Shown: one piece after another, positions 48,640 through 57,448 of the stretch
Numbering within the stretch: the stretch's first letter is position 1
Layout: every line of letters starts with the position of its first letter
Assembly: GCF_003011965.1 (NCBI RefSeq)
Contig: NZ_PXWG01000010.1
Coordinates: 44,067 to 108,066 of the forward strand
Origin: Streptosporangium nondiastaticum
GTDB taxonomy: Bacteria > Actinomycetota > Actinomycetes > Streptomycetales > Streptomycetaceae
Length of the DNA: 64,000 nucleotides
Reading direction: 5' to 3'
Translations under genes and position numbers: made by a program
Notes under the pieces: model-generated
Databases searched by the model: none
Told to the model about the DNA's origin: nothing
The model's input: only the letters and a program-made list of their open reading frames with translations

Positions 48640-48936
48640 ATGGCAACGGACTACGACACCCCACGCAAGACCGACGACGACGTCGACTCGGACAGCCTTG
48701 AAGAGCTCAAGGCCCGCCGGAACGACAAGTCGGCGTCGAACGTCGACGTGGACGACTTCGAGGCCGCCGAGGGCATGGAGCTGCCCGGCGCGGACCTCTC
48801 CAACGAGGAGCTGGCCGTCCGGGTCCTGCCCAAGCAGGCCGACGAGTTCACCTGCATGAGCTGCTTCCTCGTGCACCACCGCAGCCAGCTGGCTCGCGAG
48901 AAGAACGGCCAGCCGATCTGCCGCGACTGCGACTGA
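48640..48936 (+). CDS. DUF4193 family protein (zinc-ribbon-like)
   Basis: 98 residues. An acidic N-terminal half (DDDVDSDSLEELKARRNDK) and a C-terminal CxxC...CxxC knuckle pair: FTCMSCFLVHHRSQLA and ICRDCD. The DUF4193 family is near-universal in actinobacteria. Its function is not established. The ATG at 48640 has GAGGGGGAGA upstream. Cotranscribed with the following gene (14 bases). Confidence 0.9.
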   Translation: MATDYDTPRKTDDDVDSDSLEELKARRNDKSASNVDVDDFEAAEGMELPGADLSNEELAVRVLPKQADEFTCMSCFLVHHRSQLAREKNGQPICRDCD

Positions 48937-48950
48937 GGACCGGGTCTGCG

Positions 48951-49760
48951 ATGGCAGGCTCGACCCCGCTTTGGAAGCGGCGCTCCCGGCAGCCCGAGCT
49001 GACCACCGGGCCGGGCCGGGACGCCGCACGGCAGGACGCACCCGCCTCTGGTGACACGGCCGGCACTCACGTCGAGCGGGGCCGCACGGCCTCGCTCGCC
49101 GCTGCGGTCGGCCGTGGCGCCACCAAGGGCGGCCGGGGAGCACGGGCGGGTCTCACCGCCCTTGCCGACCGGATCATCGCGAACGCCCCGCGCATCCCGG
49201 TGCGCGACCTCGCGACGCTGCGGGCCCAGTTCCCGGGCCTCGGCCCGGAGGAGCTCGCCGACAAGCTGGTGGCCGGCGCGGCCAACGCCACGTCCACCGT
49301 CGGGGCCGGAGTCGGCGCCGCGGCGATGCTGCCGGTGCCGCCCGCGATGCCCGCCGAGCTGGCGGCCGAGATCACCGGCGTCGCCGCCGTGGAGTTCAAG
49401 CTGATCGCCGAGCTCCACGAGGTGTACGGCCTGCGGGCCCCCGGCACCCTCGGCCAGCGGTCCCTGGCCTATCTGGCCGCCTGGGCCGAAGAGCGCGGCA
49501 TCGACGTCACGGCCCCCACCACGGTCAACGCGGCCCTCGGGGGCCAGCTGAAGCGCGAGCTGCGCCAGCAGATCCTCAAGCGCACGTTCCGCAATCTCCC
49601 CAGCCTCACGCCGTTCATGATCGGCGCGACCGTGGGTGCGGTGATGAACCGCCGCGACACCAGAAGGCTCGCGGCCAGGGTCCGCAAGGACCTGCGCGCC
49701 CGGCAGGTGCCGTGGGAAGCGCTCCCCGGGGGCCCGGAAGGCCCCCTCCCGCTCGTGTAG
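48951..49760 (+). CDS. conserved hypothetical protein, possibly EcsC-like
   Basis: 269 residues. A basic, disordered N-terminus (about 60 residues) and then helical segments: LADRIIANAPRIPVRDLATL, then an alternating small-residue stretch (GAGVGAAAMLPVPPAMPAEL) with KLIAELHEVYG, and the C-terminal FMIGATVGAVMNRRDTRRLA. This combination resembles EcsC-family proteins, but I cannot confirm it. No signal peptide is obvious. Probably in an operon with the DUF4193 gene. Confidence 0.6.
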   Translation: MAGSTPLWKRRSRQPELTTGPGRDAARQDAPASGDTAGTHVERGRTASLAAAVGRGATKGGRGARAGLTALADRIIANAPRIPVRDLATLRAQFPGLGPEELADKLVAGAANATSTVGAGVGAAAMLPVPPAMPAELAAEITGVAAVEFKLIAELHEVYGLRAPGTLGQRSLAYLAAWAEERGIDVTAPTTVNAALGGQLKRELRQQILKRTFRNLPSLTPFMIGATVGAVMNRRDTRRLAARVRKDLRARQVPWEALPGGPEGPLPLV

Positions 49761-49859
49761 CGGCCTGCGGGCCGGGCCCGGACGCCCGGCCCCCGGACCG
49801 CCGGAGAGTCCCTGAACGAGCCTGTGGCGCAGCCGCCCGTCAGGAAGCCGGTACGCCCG

Positions 49860-50306
49860 TCAGGAAGCCGTTACCGCCGTCAGCGCGGCGGCCAGGCGCT
49901 CGGGAGAGCGCGTGGAGAGGTAGGCGTAGGGCGTCGGGTCGGACGGGTCGGTGATCTCGACCCGGAGCGCCGTGGGCACGTACCCCCGCAGCAGCATGAA
50001 GGCGCGGGTGTCGGCCTTGTACGTGCGCCAGGCGCGGGCCTCCTCGGCGTCCAGCACCTGCGGCGTCCCCAGCGCTTCGAGGGGGATCCGGGCGTCGCCC
50101 GCGATCAGCGTGCCGCCCACCACGCGGATGCGCACCGAGCCGTAGGAGCTGACGGCCACCGCCGCGAGCGCGCCGCCGCCCACGAGACCGCCGAGCATCG
50201 GCACCGTGCCCAGGGGCAGCAGGATCAGCGCCATCGCCACCCCGGCCAGAAGCGCGATGAACCACCAGGAACGGGGCGCGGTGAGACGTTCTTCGTAAGC
50301 CTGCAT
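49860..50306 (-). CDS. DUF3093 membrane protein
   Basis: 148 residues. Two N-terminal membrane helices (WWFIALLAGVAMALILLPLG and MLGGLVGGGALAAVAVSSYG) are followed by a cytoplasmic domain starting IRVVGGTLIAGDARIPLEALG, the DUF3093 signature. Conserved next to dut in actinobacteria; the function is unknown. Upstream, CAAGCT ends seven bases before the ATG and no SD is visible, so it may be leaderless. Divergent from the thioesterase gene. Confidence 0.85.
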   Translation of the reverse strand: MQAYEERLTAPRSWWFIALLAGVAMALILLPLGTVPMLGGLVGGGALAAVAVSSYGSVRIRVVGGTLIAGDARIPLEALGTPQVLDAEEARAWRTYKADTRAFMLLRGYVPTALRVEITDPSDPTPYAYLSTRSPERLAAALTAVTAS

Positions 50307-50365
50307 GGGCCCAAGCTTGACACGAGCGGGACCGGGCCCGGCCCTCGCGGGTAAGGTCAGCCCCT

Positions 50366-50950
50366 GTGAGTGGACGAACGACAGCGCTGACGCCGCCGGA
50401 GGGGGCCGTGCCCCCGGTGCGGCACCCCGACGCGCCCGCGCCCGGCGAGACCATCGGGTCGCACTACGAGTACTGCTTCGGCTGCGGCCCCGGCGTCCCG
50501 CACGGGCTGCACGTCGATGTGCGGGCCGGCGACGGGGTGTGCGTCACCGCGGAGTTCCGGGTGAAGGACGCCCACCAGGGCGCCCCCGGCCTCGCCCACG
50601 GCGGGGTGCTGGCGACGGCGCTGGACGAGACGCTGAGCGCGCTGGGCTGGATGCTGCGGGTGATCGCGGTGACCGGCCGGCTGGAGACCGACTACCTGCT
50701 GCCCGTGCCGGTCGACACCGTGCTGCACCTGCGGGCCGAGGTGAAGGCCGTGCACGGCCGTAAGATCTACGCCGCGGCCACCGGCCGGATCGGCGGGCCC
50801 GAGGGCCCGGTCGCGCTCCGTGCCGAGGCGGTGTTCGTCGAGGTCAAGGTCGACCACTTCATCGAGCACGGCCGTCCCGCAGAGATCCAGGCCACGCTGG
50901 CCAACCCCGACCAGGTGAAGGTCGCGCGAGCTTTCGAGGTGAACCCGTGA
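50366..50950 (+). CDS. PaaI-type hotdog thioesterase
   Basis: 194 residues. Hotdog fold with CFGCGPGVPHGLHVDVRA, PGLAHGGVLATALDETL (helix with catalytic Asp/Glu) and TGRLETDYLLPVPVDT. The family hydrolyses aryl- or acyl-CoA. The GTG at 50366 has no good SD but TAAGGT lies eight bases upstream. It overlaps dut as GTGA, so it is translationally coupled to it. Confidence 0.82.
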   Translation: MSGRTTALTPPEGAVPPVRHPDAPAPGETIGSHYEYCFGCGPGVPHGLHVDVRAGDGVCVTAEFRVKDAHQGAPGLAHGGVLATALDETLSALGWMLRVIAVTGRLETDYLLPVPVDTVLHLRAEVKAVHGRKIYAAATGRIGGPEGPVALRAEAVFVEVKVDHFIEHGRPAEIQATLANPDQVKVARAFEVNP

Positions 50951-51447
50951 CGCGTCAACCCTTGGACGTCCTCATCCGCCGAGTGGACCCCGAGGTGCCC
51001 CTCCCCTCCTACGGCCACCCCGGCGACGCCGGCTGCGACCTCGTGACCACCGAGGCCGCCGAGCTGGCCCCGGGGGAGCGGATGGTGCTGCCGACGGGCG
51101 TCTCCATCGCGCTGCCGGACGGCTATGCCGCCTTCGTGCACCCGCGTTCGGGCCTCGCAGCCCGGTGCGGAGTCTCCATGGTGAATGCCCCAGGGACCAT
51201 CGATGCCGGGTACCGTGGAGAGATCAAGGTGATTGTGGTCAATCTGGACCCGCGGGAGACCGTCAGGTTCGAGAGGTTCGACCGCATTGCCCAGTTGGTC
51301 GTCCAGCAGGTAGAGAAGGTCCGCTTCCACGAGGTCGCGGAGCTTCCGGGCTCGGCACGGGCCGAAGGGGGCTTCGGGTCCACCGGTGGCCACGCTGCCG
51401 TGGGGTATGGATTCGCTTCGGTCGCCAGCGACCGGGAAGGACAGTGA
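50947..51447 (+). CDS. dut: dUTP diphosphatase
   Basis: 166 residues, the trimeric dUTPase. All five motifs are visible: GDAGCDLV, HPRSGLAARCGV, APGTIDAGYRGEI, RIAQLVV and the C-terminal P-loop-like RAEGGFGSTGGH. Hydrolyses dUTP to dUMP and pyrophosphate, protecting DNA from uracil and supplying dTMP synthesis. The GTG overlaps the thioesterase stop by four bases, and the DUF3710 gene follows after one base. Confidence 0.95.
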   Translation: MTRQPLDVLIRRVDPEVPLPSYGHPGDAGCDLVTTEAAELAPGERMVLPTGVSIALPDGYAAFVHPRSGLAARCGVSMVNAPGTIDAGYRGEIKVIVVNLDPRETVRFERFDRIAQLVVQQVEKVRFHEVAELPGSARAEGGFGSTGGHAAVGYGFASVASDREGQ

Positions 51448-51448
51448 C

Positions 51449-52225
51449 GTGTTCGGTCGTCGCCGCAAGCGCAGTGAGGACGTGGCCCGGGACTCCCGTC
51501 CCGACGACGTGACCTCCGAGGAGTTGGCCGAGGAGTCGCCGGCCGCGTCGGACTCCGCGGCCGAGAGCCGTGTCCGGCTGGAGCCGGAGCCGCGCCCCGA
51601 CGGGCCGTGGGACCTCTCCGAGGTCCGCGACCCCGCCGAGGGCCGGGTCGACCTGGGCGGCCTGTTCGTGCCGGGTGTCGAGGGCATGGAGCTGCGCGTG
51701 GAGGTCGCGGGTGACGCGATCGTCGCCGCCACCGTCGTGCTCCGCGACAGCGCCGTGCAGCTGCAGGGCTTCGCCGCCCCCAAGCGCGAGGGCATCTGGA
51801 GCGAGGTCCGCGAGGAGATCGCCTCCGGCATCACCCAGCAGGGCGGTGTGGTGGACGAGGTCCAGGGCCCGCTCGGCTGGGAGCTGCGGGCCCAGGTGCC
51901 CGTGGCGCTGCCGGACGGCACGCAGGGCGTGCAGATGGTGCGCTTCGTCGGGTGCGACGGGCCGCGCTGGTTCCTGCGCGGTGTGATCTCCGGCCAGGGC
52001 GCAGTGCAGCCGCAGACCGCGGGTCTGCTGGAGCAGATCTTCCGGGACACCGTCGTCGTCCGCGGCGAGTCCCCGATGGCTCCGCGCGACCCGATCGTCC
52101 TGAAGCTGCCCGAGGACGCCCAGATGGTCGCCGAGGGCCTGCAGCAGCAGGACGACGACCGCTCGCGCTTCGCGGGCGGCGTGGACCGCCTGGAGCGCGG
52201 TCCGGAGATCTCCGAAGTGCGCTGA
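51449..52225 (+). CDS. DUF3710 family protein
   Basis: 258 residues. A charged N-terminus (FGRRRKRSEDVARDSRPDD) precedes the DUF3710 core: RVDLGGLFVPGVEGMELRVE, then WSEVREEIASGITQQGG and GPRWFLRGVISG. The core is beta-rich, without signal or membrane segments. Conserved immediately downstream of dut in actinobacteria; the function is unknown. The GTG at 51449 has GGAAGGA eight bases upstream. Confidence 0.88.
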   Translation: MFGRRRKRSEDVARDSRPDDVTSEELAEESPAASDSAAESRVRLEPEPRPDGPWDLSEVRDPAEGRVDLGGLFVPGVEGMELRVEVAGDAIVAATVVLRDSAVQLQGFAAPKREGIWSEVREEIASGITQQGGVVDEVQGPLGWELRAQVPVALPDGTQGVQMVRFVGCDGPRWFLRGVISGQGAVQPQTAGLLEQIFRDTVVVRGESPMAPRDPIVLKLPEDAQMVAEGLQQQDDDRSRFAGGVDRLERGPEISEVR

Positions 52226-52280
52226 CACCACGCCCGCAGCCACCGGCGAACACCCTCGCCGGCGGCTGGATTACGGCCTT

Positions 52281-52328
52281 CCGCTGGGCCGCAACCCCTG
52301 ACCGGGGTTGCGGCCCAGCGGCGTTTTT
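52281..52328 (+). terminator. strong intrinsic terminator
   Basis: A perfect 18-bp stem (52281-52298 with 52304-52321), five-base loop and a T5 run at 52324-52328. The clearest rho-independent terminator in the window, ending the dut operon. Confidence 0.95.
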
Positions 52329-52470
52329 GCAGGTCAAAGGCGTATCCGTATGGATTCCATCAAGGGGGCGCTAATGGCCGTATAGAGCGCGTCAACGGAA
52401 GCCCCGGAGCGGGCCGCGAACGGTTTCCTGTGATGGTCCGTTCCTGTCCGAACCTCTCTAGGAGCACACG
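52329..52470 (+). promoter_or_regulatory. kdp operon promoter region
   Basis: 142 bases between terminator and first small ORF. The dyad ATGGATTCCAT (about 52350-52361) is followed by TATAGA-like hexamers. A KdpE box is expected here but no known consensus was recognised. Confidence 0.4.
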
Positions 52471-52554
52471 ATGGCCGACGTGGCCTTCGTCGTCACCACG
52501 ATCGCGGTCTTCGCGCTGGTGGCTCTCGTCGCCAAGGGGGTGACGAAGCTGTGA
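52471..52554 (+). CDS. 27-residue membrane peptide upstream of kdpF
   Basis: [20 protein letters not shown] followed by AKGVTKL: a single hydrophobic helix with a basic end. AGGAG lies seven bases before the ATG. Its stop overlaps the next GTG (GTGA). It resembles KdpF in plan and may be a KdpF-like stabiliser of the pump, or a leader peptide. Too short to be found by standard ORF lists. Confidence 0.7.
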   Translation: MADVAFVVTTIAVFALVALVAKGVTKL

Positions 52555-52640
52555 CCGCCGAGAACATCGTCGGCCTGGTCGTGGCCGTCGCCCTCCTGGG
52601 CTACCTGATCCTCGCCCTCGTCTTCCCGGAGAGGTTCTGA
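52551..52640 (+). CDS. kdpF: KdpF, small subunit of the K+-translocating ATPase
   Basis: 29 residues ([20 protein letters not shown], then LALVFPERF): one transmembrane helix ending in the KdpF-typical FPERF. It stabilises the KdpABC complex. Coupled to the preceding peptide by GTGA; kdpA follows nine bases after its stop. Confidence 0.9.
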   Translation: MTAENIVGLVVAVALLGYLILALVFPERF

Positions 52641-52648
52641 GCACAGAT

Positions 52649-54340
52649 ATGAGCCCCGTACTCTCCGGAGTCCTCCAGCTCCTCGCGCTCATCGCGGCGC
52701 TGGCGCTGTCCTACCGCCCGCTCGGCGACTACATGGCCCGCGTCTACAGCTCCGAGAAGCACCTGCGCGCCGAGAAGCTGATCTACCGCACGATCGGCGC
52801 CGACCCGGACGCCGGGATGCGCTGGCCCGCGTACCTGCGCGGGATCCTGGCCTTCTCCGCCGTCGGCGTCCTCTTCCTGTACCTCCTGCAGCGGATCCAG
52901 GGCATACTTCCCGACTCGCTGTCGCTCGGCTTCACCGCGATCAGCCCGGACCAGGCGTTCAACACCGCCGCCTCGTTCGTCGCCAACACCAACTGGCAGT
53001 CGTACTCGGGCGAGCAGGCCATGGGCCACGCCGTCCAGACGCTCGGCCTCGCCGTGCAGAACTTCGTCTCCGCGGCTGTGGGCATGGCCGTCGCGGTCGC
53101 GCTGGTCCGCGGCTTCGCCAGGTCCCGCACCGGCGAGCTCGGCAACTTCTGGGCCGACCTCGTGCGCGGCACCGTCCGCATCCTGATCCCGCTCTCGGTG
53201 ATCGGCGCGATCGTCCTCGTCGCCTGCGGCGCGATCCAGAACTTCTCGGGCATCCACGAGATCGGCCGGCTCACGGGCGGCACCCAGCAGGTCAACGGCG
53301 GCGCCGTGGCCTCGCAGGAGGTCATCAAGGAGCTCGGCACCAACGGCGGCGGCTACTTCAACGCCAACTCCGCCCACCCGTTCGAGAACCCCAACGCCTT
53401 CTCCAACCTCTTCGAGATCTTCCTGATCCTCGTCATCCCCTTCGCGCTGACCCGGACCTTCGGCAAGCTCGTCGGCAACGTCCGGCAGGGCTACGCGATC
53501 CTGGCCGCGATGGGCGTCATCTGGCTCGGCTTCACCGCCCTGATGATGTGGACCGAGTACGCGCACCACGGCCCCGCGCTGCAGGCCGCGGGCGGCGCGA
53601 TGGAGGGCAAGGAACAGCGCTTCGGCGTCGGCGCCTCGGCCATCTTCGCCACCACCACGACGCTCACCTCGACCGGTGCGGTGGACTCCTTCCACTCCTC
53701 CTTCACCGGCCTCGGCGGCGGCCTCACGCTGCTGAGCATGATGCTCGGCGAGATCGCCCCCGGCGGCGTCGGCTCCGGCCTCTACGGCATGCTCGTCATG
53801 GCGATCATCGCGGTCTTCATCGCGGGCCTGATGGTCGGCCGGACGCCCGAGTACCTCGGCAAGAAGATCGGCACCCGCGAGATCAAGCTCGCCGCGTGCT
53901 ACATCCTCATCACCCCGACCCTGGTGCTGGGCTTCACCGCCCTGTCCATGGCGCTCTCCTCGCCGCCCGAGTCGATCCTGAACGTCAAGGGCAACTCGGT
54001 GGACGGCAGCGGCGCCCACGGCTTCTCCGAGGTCCTCTACGCGTTCACCTCCGGCGCCAACAACAACGGCTCCGCCTTCGCCGGCCTCAACGCCAACACG
54101 CCCTGGTACAACACCACGATCGGCCTCGCCATGCTGCTCGGCCGCTTCCTGCCGATGGTCTTCGTCCTGGCGCTGGCCGGCTCGCTCGCCGAGCAGACGC
54201 CCGTCCCCGAGACCGCCGGCACCCTGCGCACGGAGAAGCCGCTCTTCGCCGGCCTGCTCGTCGGCGCGATCCTCATCATCACCGGCTTGACCTACTTCCC
54301 GGCCCTGGCCCTTGGCCCGATGGCGGAGGGACTCTCATGA
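52649..54340 (+). CDS. kdpA: potassium-transporting ATPase subunit KdpA
   Basis: 563 residues, the channel-like K+-selective subunit with four repeated M-P-M units and 10 membrane helices. Selectivity-filter segments: [58 protein letters not shown] and [17 protein letters not shown]. It overlaps kdpB by an ATGA. Confidence 0.96.
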   Translation: MSPVLSGVLQLLALIAALALSYRPLGDYMARVYSSEKHLRAEKLIYRTIGADPDAGMRWPAYLRGILAFSAVGVLFLYLLQRIQGILPDSLSLGFTAISPDQAFNTAASFVANTNWQSYSGEQAMGHAVQTLGLAVQNFVSAAVGMAVAVALVRGFARSRTGELGNFWADLVRGTVRILIPLSVIGAIVLVACGAIQNFSGIHEIGRLTGGTQQVNGGAVASQEVIKELGTNGGGYFNANSAHPFENPNAFSNLFEIFLILVIPFALTRTFGKLVGNVRQGYAILAAMGVIWLGFTALMMWTEYAHHGPALQAAGGAMEGKEQRFGVGASAIFATTTTLTSTGAVDSFHSSFTGLGGGLTLLSMMLGEIAPGGVGSGLYGMLVMAIIAVFIAGLMVGRTPEYLGKKIGTREIKLAACYILITPTLVLGFTALSMALSSPPESILNVKGNSVDGSGAHGFSEVLYAFTSGANNNGSAFAGLNANTPWYNTTIGLAMLLGRFLPMVFVLALAGSLAEQTPVPETAGTLRTEKPLFAGLLVGAILIITGLTYFPALALGPMAEGLS

Positions 54341-56439
54341 GCACGACCACCCCTGTCCGTACGCCGTCCGAGGAGGACGTCCAGCCGCAGGGCTCCCCGG
54401 AGTCCGGCCGGGTCTCCGGCGGCCTCTTCGACCCCGCGCAGCTGCTGAAGTCGCTGCCGGACGCCTTCCGCAAGCTCGACCCACGGGTGATGGTCAAGGC
54501 CCCGGTGATGTTCGTGGTCCTGATCGGCTCGGTGGTCACCACCGTGCTGGCGCTGAAGGACCCCGGCTCCTGGTTCGGCTGGGCGATCACCGTCTGGCTG
54601 TGGCTGACCGTCCTCTTCGCCAACCTGGCCGAGGCGGTCGCCGAGGGCCGCGGCAAGGCCCAGGCCGACACCCTGCGCAAGGCCAAGACCGACACGGTGG
54701 CGCGCCGCCTGAACGGCGACACCGAGGAGTCGGTGCCCGGCACCGAGCTGCGCGTGGGCGACCTGGTCGTCTGCGAGGCCGGCGACATCATCCCGGGCGA
54801 CGGCGACGTCGTCGAAGGCGTCGCCTCGGTCGACGAGTCGGCCATCACCGGCGAGTCGGCCCCGGTCATCCGCGAGTCCGGCGGCGACCGCTCGGCGGTC
54901 ACCGGCGGCACCAAGGTCCTCTCCGACCGCATCGTCATCAAGATCACGACGAAGCCCGGCGAGACCTTCATCGACCGGATGATCAACCTGGTCGAGGGCG
55001 CCGCCCGGCAGAAGACGCCCAACGAGATCGCGCTGAACATCCTGCTCGCCTCGCTGACGATCGTCTTCCTGCTGGCCGTCATCACGCTCCAGCCGTTCGC
55101 GATCTACGCGGGCGCCGAGCAGTCGATGATCATCCTCGCGGCGCTGCTCGTCTGCCTCATCCCGACCACCATCGGCGCCCTGCTGTCCGCCATCGGCATC
55201 GCGGGCATGGACCGGCTGGTGCAGCGCAACGTCCTGGCGATGTCCGGGCGCGCGGTGGAGGCCGCGGGCGACGTCTCGACGCTGCTGCTCGACAAGACCG
55301 GCACCATCACCTACGGCAACCGCCAGGCCGCCGAGTTCGTGCCCGTCAAGGGCACCATGGCGGCCGAGGTCGCCGACGCCGCCCAGCTCTCCTCGCTCGC
55401 CGACGAGACGCCCGAGGGCCGCTCGATCGTCGTCCTCGCCAAGGAGAAGTACGGCCTGCGCGAGCGCCACGAGGGCGAGCTCGTGGGCGCCGAGTGGATC
55501 CCCTTCACGGCCCAGACCCGGATGTCCGGCGTCGACGTGGACGGCCGCAAGGTCCGCAAGGGCGCGACCGGTTCGGTCATCGCCTGGGTCGAGGAGCAGG
55601 GCGGCCGCGTGGCCGAGGATGCCCGCAAGCTCACCGACGACATCTCGCAGGCCGGCGGCACCCCGCTGCTCGTCGCCCTGGAGGACGACAAGGGCGCGCG
55701 CGTCCTGGGCGTCATCCACCTCAAGGACGTCGTCAAGGAGGGCATGCGCGAGCGGTTCGACGAGCTGCGCGCCATGGGCATCAAGACCGTCATGATCACG
55801 GGCGACAACCCGCTGACGGCCAAGGCCATCGCGGAGGAGGCCGGCGTCGACGACTTCCTCGCCGAGGCCACCCCCGAGGACAAGATGGCGCTCATCAAGC
55901 GCGAGCAGGCCGGCGGCAAGCTCGTGGCGATGACGGGCGACGGCACGAACGACGCTCCCGCGCTGGCGCAGGCGGACGTGGGCGTGGCCATGAACACCGG
56001 CACCTCGGCCGCCAAGGAGGCCGGGAACATGGTGGACCTGGACTCCAACCCCACCAAGCTCATCGAGATCGTCGAGATCGGCAAGCAGCTGCTCATCACC
56101 CGCGGCGCCCTGACGACCTTCTCGATCGCCAACGACGTCGCCAAGTACTTCGCCATCATCCCGGCGATGTTCGCGGTGGCCTACCCCGGCCTGGACAAGC
56201 TCAACATCATGAGCCTGACCTCGCCCGAGTCGGCCATCCTCTCGGCGGTCATCTTCAACGCGCTGATCATCGTCGCCCTCGTGCCGCTCGCCCTCAAGGG
56301 CGTGCGCTACCGCCCGATGAGCGCGGACGCCATGCTCCGCCGCAACCTCTTGATCTACGGACTGGGCGGTCTGATCTCCCCGTTCATCGGCATCAAGATC
56401 ATCGACATGCTCATCTCCCTCATCCCTGGCATCGGGTGA
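54337..56439 (+). CDS. kdpB: potassium-transporting ATPase subunit KdpB
   Basis: 700 residues, a type IA P-ATPase. Actuator TGES near residue 170, phosphorylation DKTGT at Asp319, nucleotide-binding block and hinge [10 protein letters not shown] are all present. The N-terminal Ser/Thr-rich start is variable. The ATG overlaps the kdpA stop. Confidence 0.97.
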   Translation: MSTTTPVRTPSEEDVQPQGSPESGRVSGGLFDPAQLLKSLPDAFRKLDPRVMVKAPVMFVVLIGSVVTTVLALKDPGSWFGWAITVWLWLTVLFANLAEAVAEGRGKAQADTLRKAKTDTVARRLNGDTEESVPGTELRVGDLVVCEAGDIIPGDGDVVEGVASVDESAITGESAPVIRESGGDRSAVTGGTKVLSDRIVIKITTKPGETFIDRMINLVEGAARQKTPNEIALNILLASLTIVFLLAVITLQPFAIYAGAEQSMIILAALLVCLIPTTIGALLSAIGIAGMDRLVQRNVLAMSGRAVEAAGDVSTLLLDKTGTITYGNRQAAEFVPVKGTMAAEVADAAQLSSLADETPEGRSIVVLAKEKYGLRERHEGELVGAEWIPFTAQTRMSGVDVDGRKVRKGATGSVIAWVEEQGGRVAEDARKLTDDISQAGGTPLLVALEDDKGARVLGVIHLKDVVKEGMRERFDELRAMGIKTVMITGDNPLTAKAIAEEAGVDDFLAEATPEDKMALIKREQAGGKLVAMTGDGTNDAPALAQADVGVAMNTGTSAAKEAGNMVDLDSNPTKLIEIVEIGKQLLITRGALTTFSIANDVAKYFAIIPAMFAVAYPGLDKLNIMSLTSPESAILSAVIFNALIIVALVPLALKGVRYRPMSADAMLRRNLLIYGLGGLISPFIGIKIIDMLISLIPGIG

Positions 56440-56446
56440 CGACACC

Positions 56447-57109
56447 ATGAACAACTCCGTACGCAGCACGGCCCGCCTGGTCGGCGCGGGGCTCCGCGCC
56501 CTGCTCGTCCTCACGGTGGTCTGCGGGGTGATCTACCCGCTGGTCGTCACCGGCATCGCCCAGGCGGCCTTCCACGGCAAGGCCAACGGCTCCGAAGTCA
56601 CGGTCGACGGCAAGTCGGTGGGCTCCGAGCGGCTCGGCCAGAGCTACAACCTCCCCGGCAAGAAGGACAAGGACGGCAACCCGCTGCCGGACCCCAAGTA
56701 CTTCCAGCCGCGCCCCTCGGCCGCCGGTCCGAACGCCGAGAACACGCAGTACAAGCTGATCGTCTCCGGCGCCTCCAACCTCGCCGCCGACAGCAAGACC
56801 CTGCTCGACGCCGTCAAGCAGCGGCGGGCGGACGTCGCCGCGTTCAACCACGCCGACCCCTCGGCCGTGCCGGTGGACGCGCTGACGGCCTCCGCCTCGG
56901 GCCTCGACCCGGACATCTCGCCGGCGTACGCCCGCCTGCAGGCCAAGCGCGTCGCCGAGGCCAACGGCCTGCCGGCGGCCACGGTCGAGAAGCTGGTCGA
57001 GGACCACGTGGACGGCCGCGTCCTCGGCTTCATGGGCGAGGAGCGCGTCAACGTCCTGAAGCTCAACGTCGCCCTGCGGGAGCTGGCCGGGGCCGGTGGG
57101 AAGCGGTGA
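56447..57109 (+). CDS. kdpC: potassium-transporting ATPase subunit KdpC
   Basis: 220 residues. One N-terminal helix (LRALLVLTVVCGVIYPLVVT) and a periplasmic-side domain with FQPRPSAAG, GLDPDISPAYARLQ and LVEDHVDGRVLGFMGE, the full KdpC signature. It helps assemble the pump. Directly followed by a GC-rich tandem repeat. Confidence 0.96.
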   Translation: MNNSVRSTARLVGAGLRALLVLTVVCGVIYPLVVTGIAQAAFHGKANGSEVTVDGKSVGSERLGQSYNLPGKKDKDGNPLPDPKYFQPRPSAAGPNAENTQYKLIVSGASNLAADSKTLLDAVKQRRADVAAFNHADPSAVPVDALTASASGLDPDISPAYARLQAKRVAEANGLPAATVEKLVEDHVDGRVLGFMGEERVNVLKLNVALRELAGAGGKR

Positions 57110-57257
57110 CGGCTGTACGGCTGGTGTGACGGTCGGTTGTGCGGCTGGTGTGACGGTCGTACGGCTGGTGTGACGGTCGGCCGGGGCCGGCAGGAATGAC
57201 GGCCGTACGACAGGGGTGACAGTCGGCCGTACGGCTGGTGTGACGCCCGTACGGCCC
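57107..57257 (+). repeat. imperfect tandem repeat after kdpC
   Basis: About six copies of a 20-24 bp unit related to TGACGGTCGTACGGCTGGTG, starting within the kdpC stop codon. Each contains GTGAC and, in most, the self-complementary CCGTACGG. Confidence 0.8.
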
Positions 57258-57448
57258 GAGGCCGCAGCCCGGCTTCCTCGTCAGGAGGGGCCGGGCTGTC
57301 GTGCGCCCGCGGCGCCCCTCGCCGGACCGCGGGGGAGGGGCGGCTTCCGGTGGATGGTGGCGCGGACTCCGCTTCCACCGGGCCGAATGTCCTGCATGTC
57401 CGTGGCAATTCCGGTGAATGTTCGACCGGTGCAGGGCAGTCTGACAGT

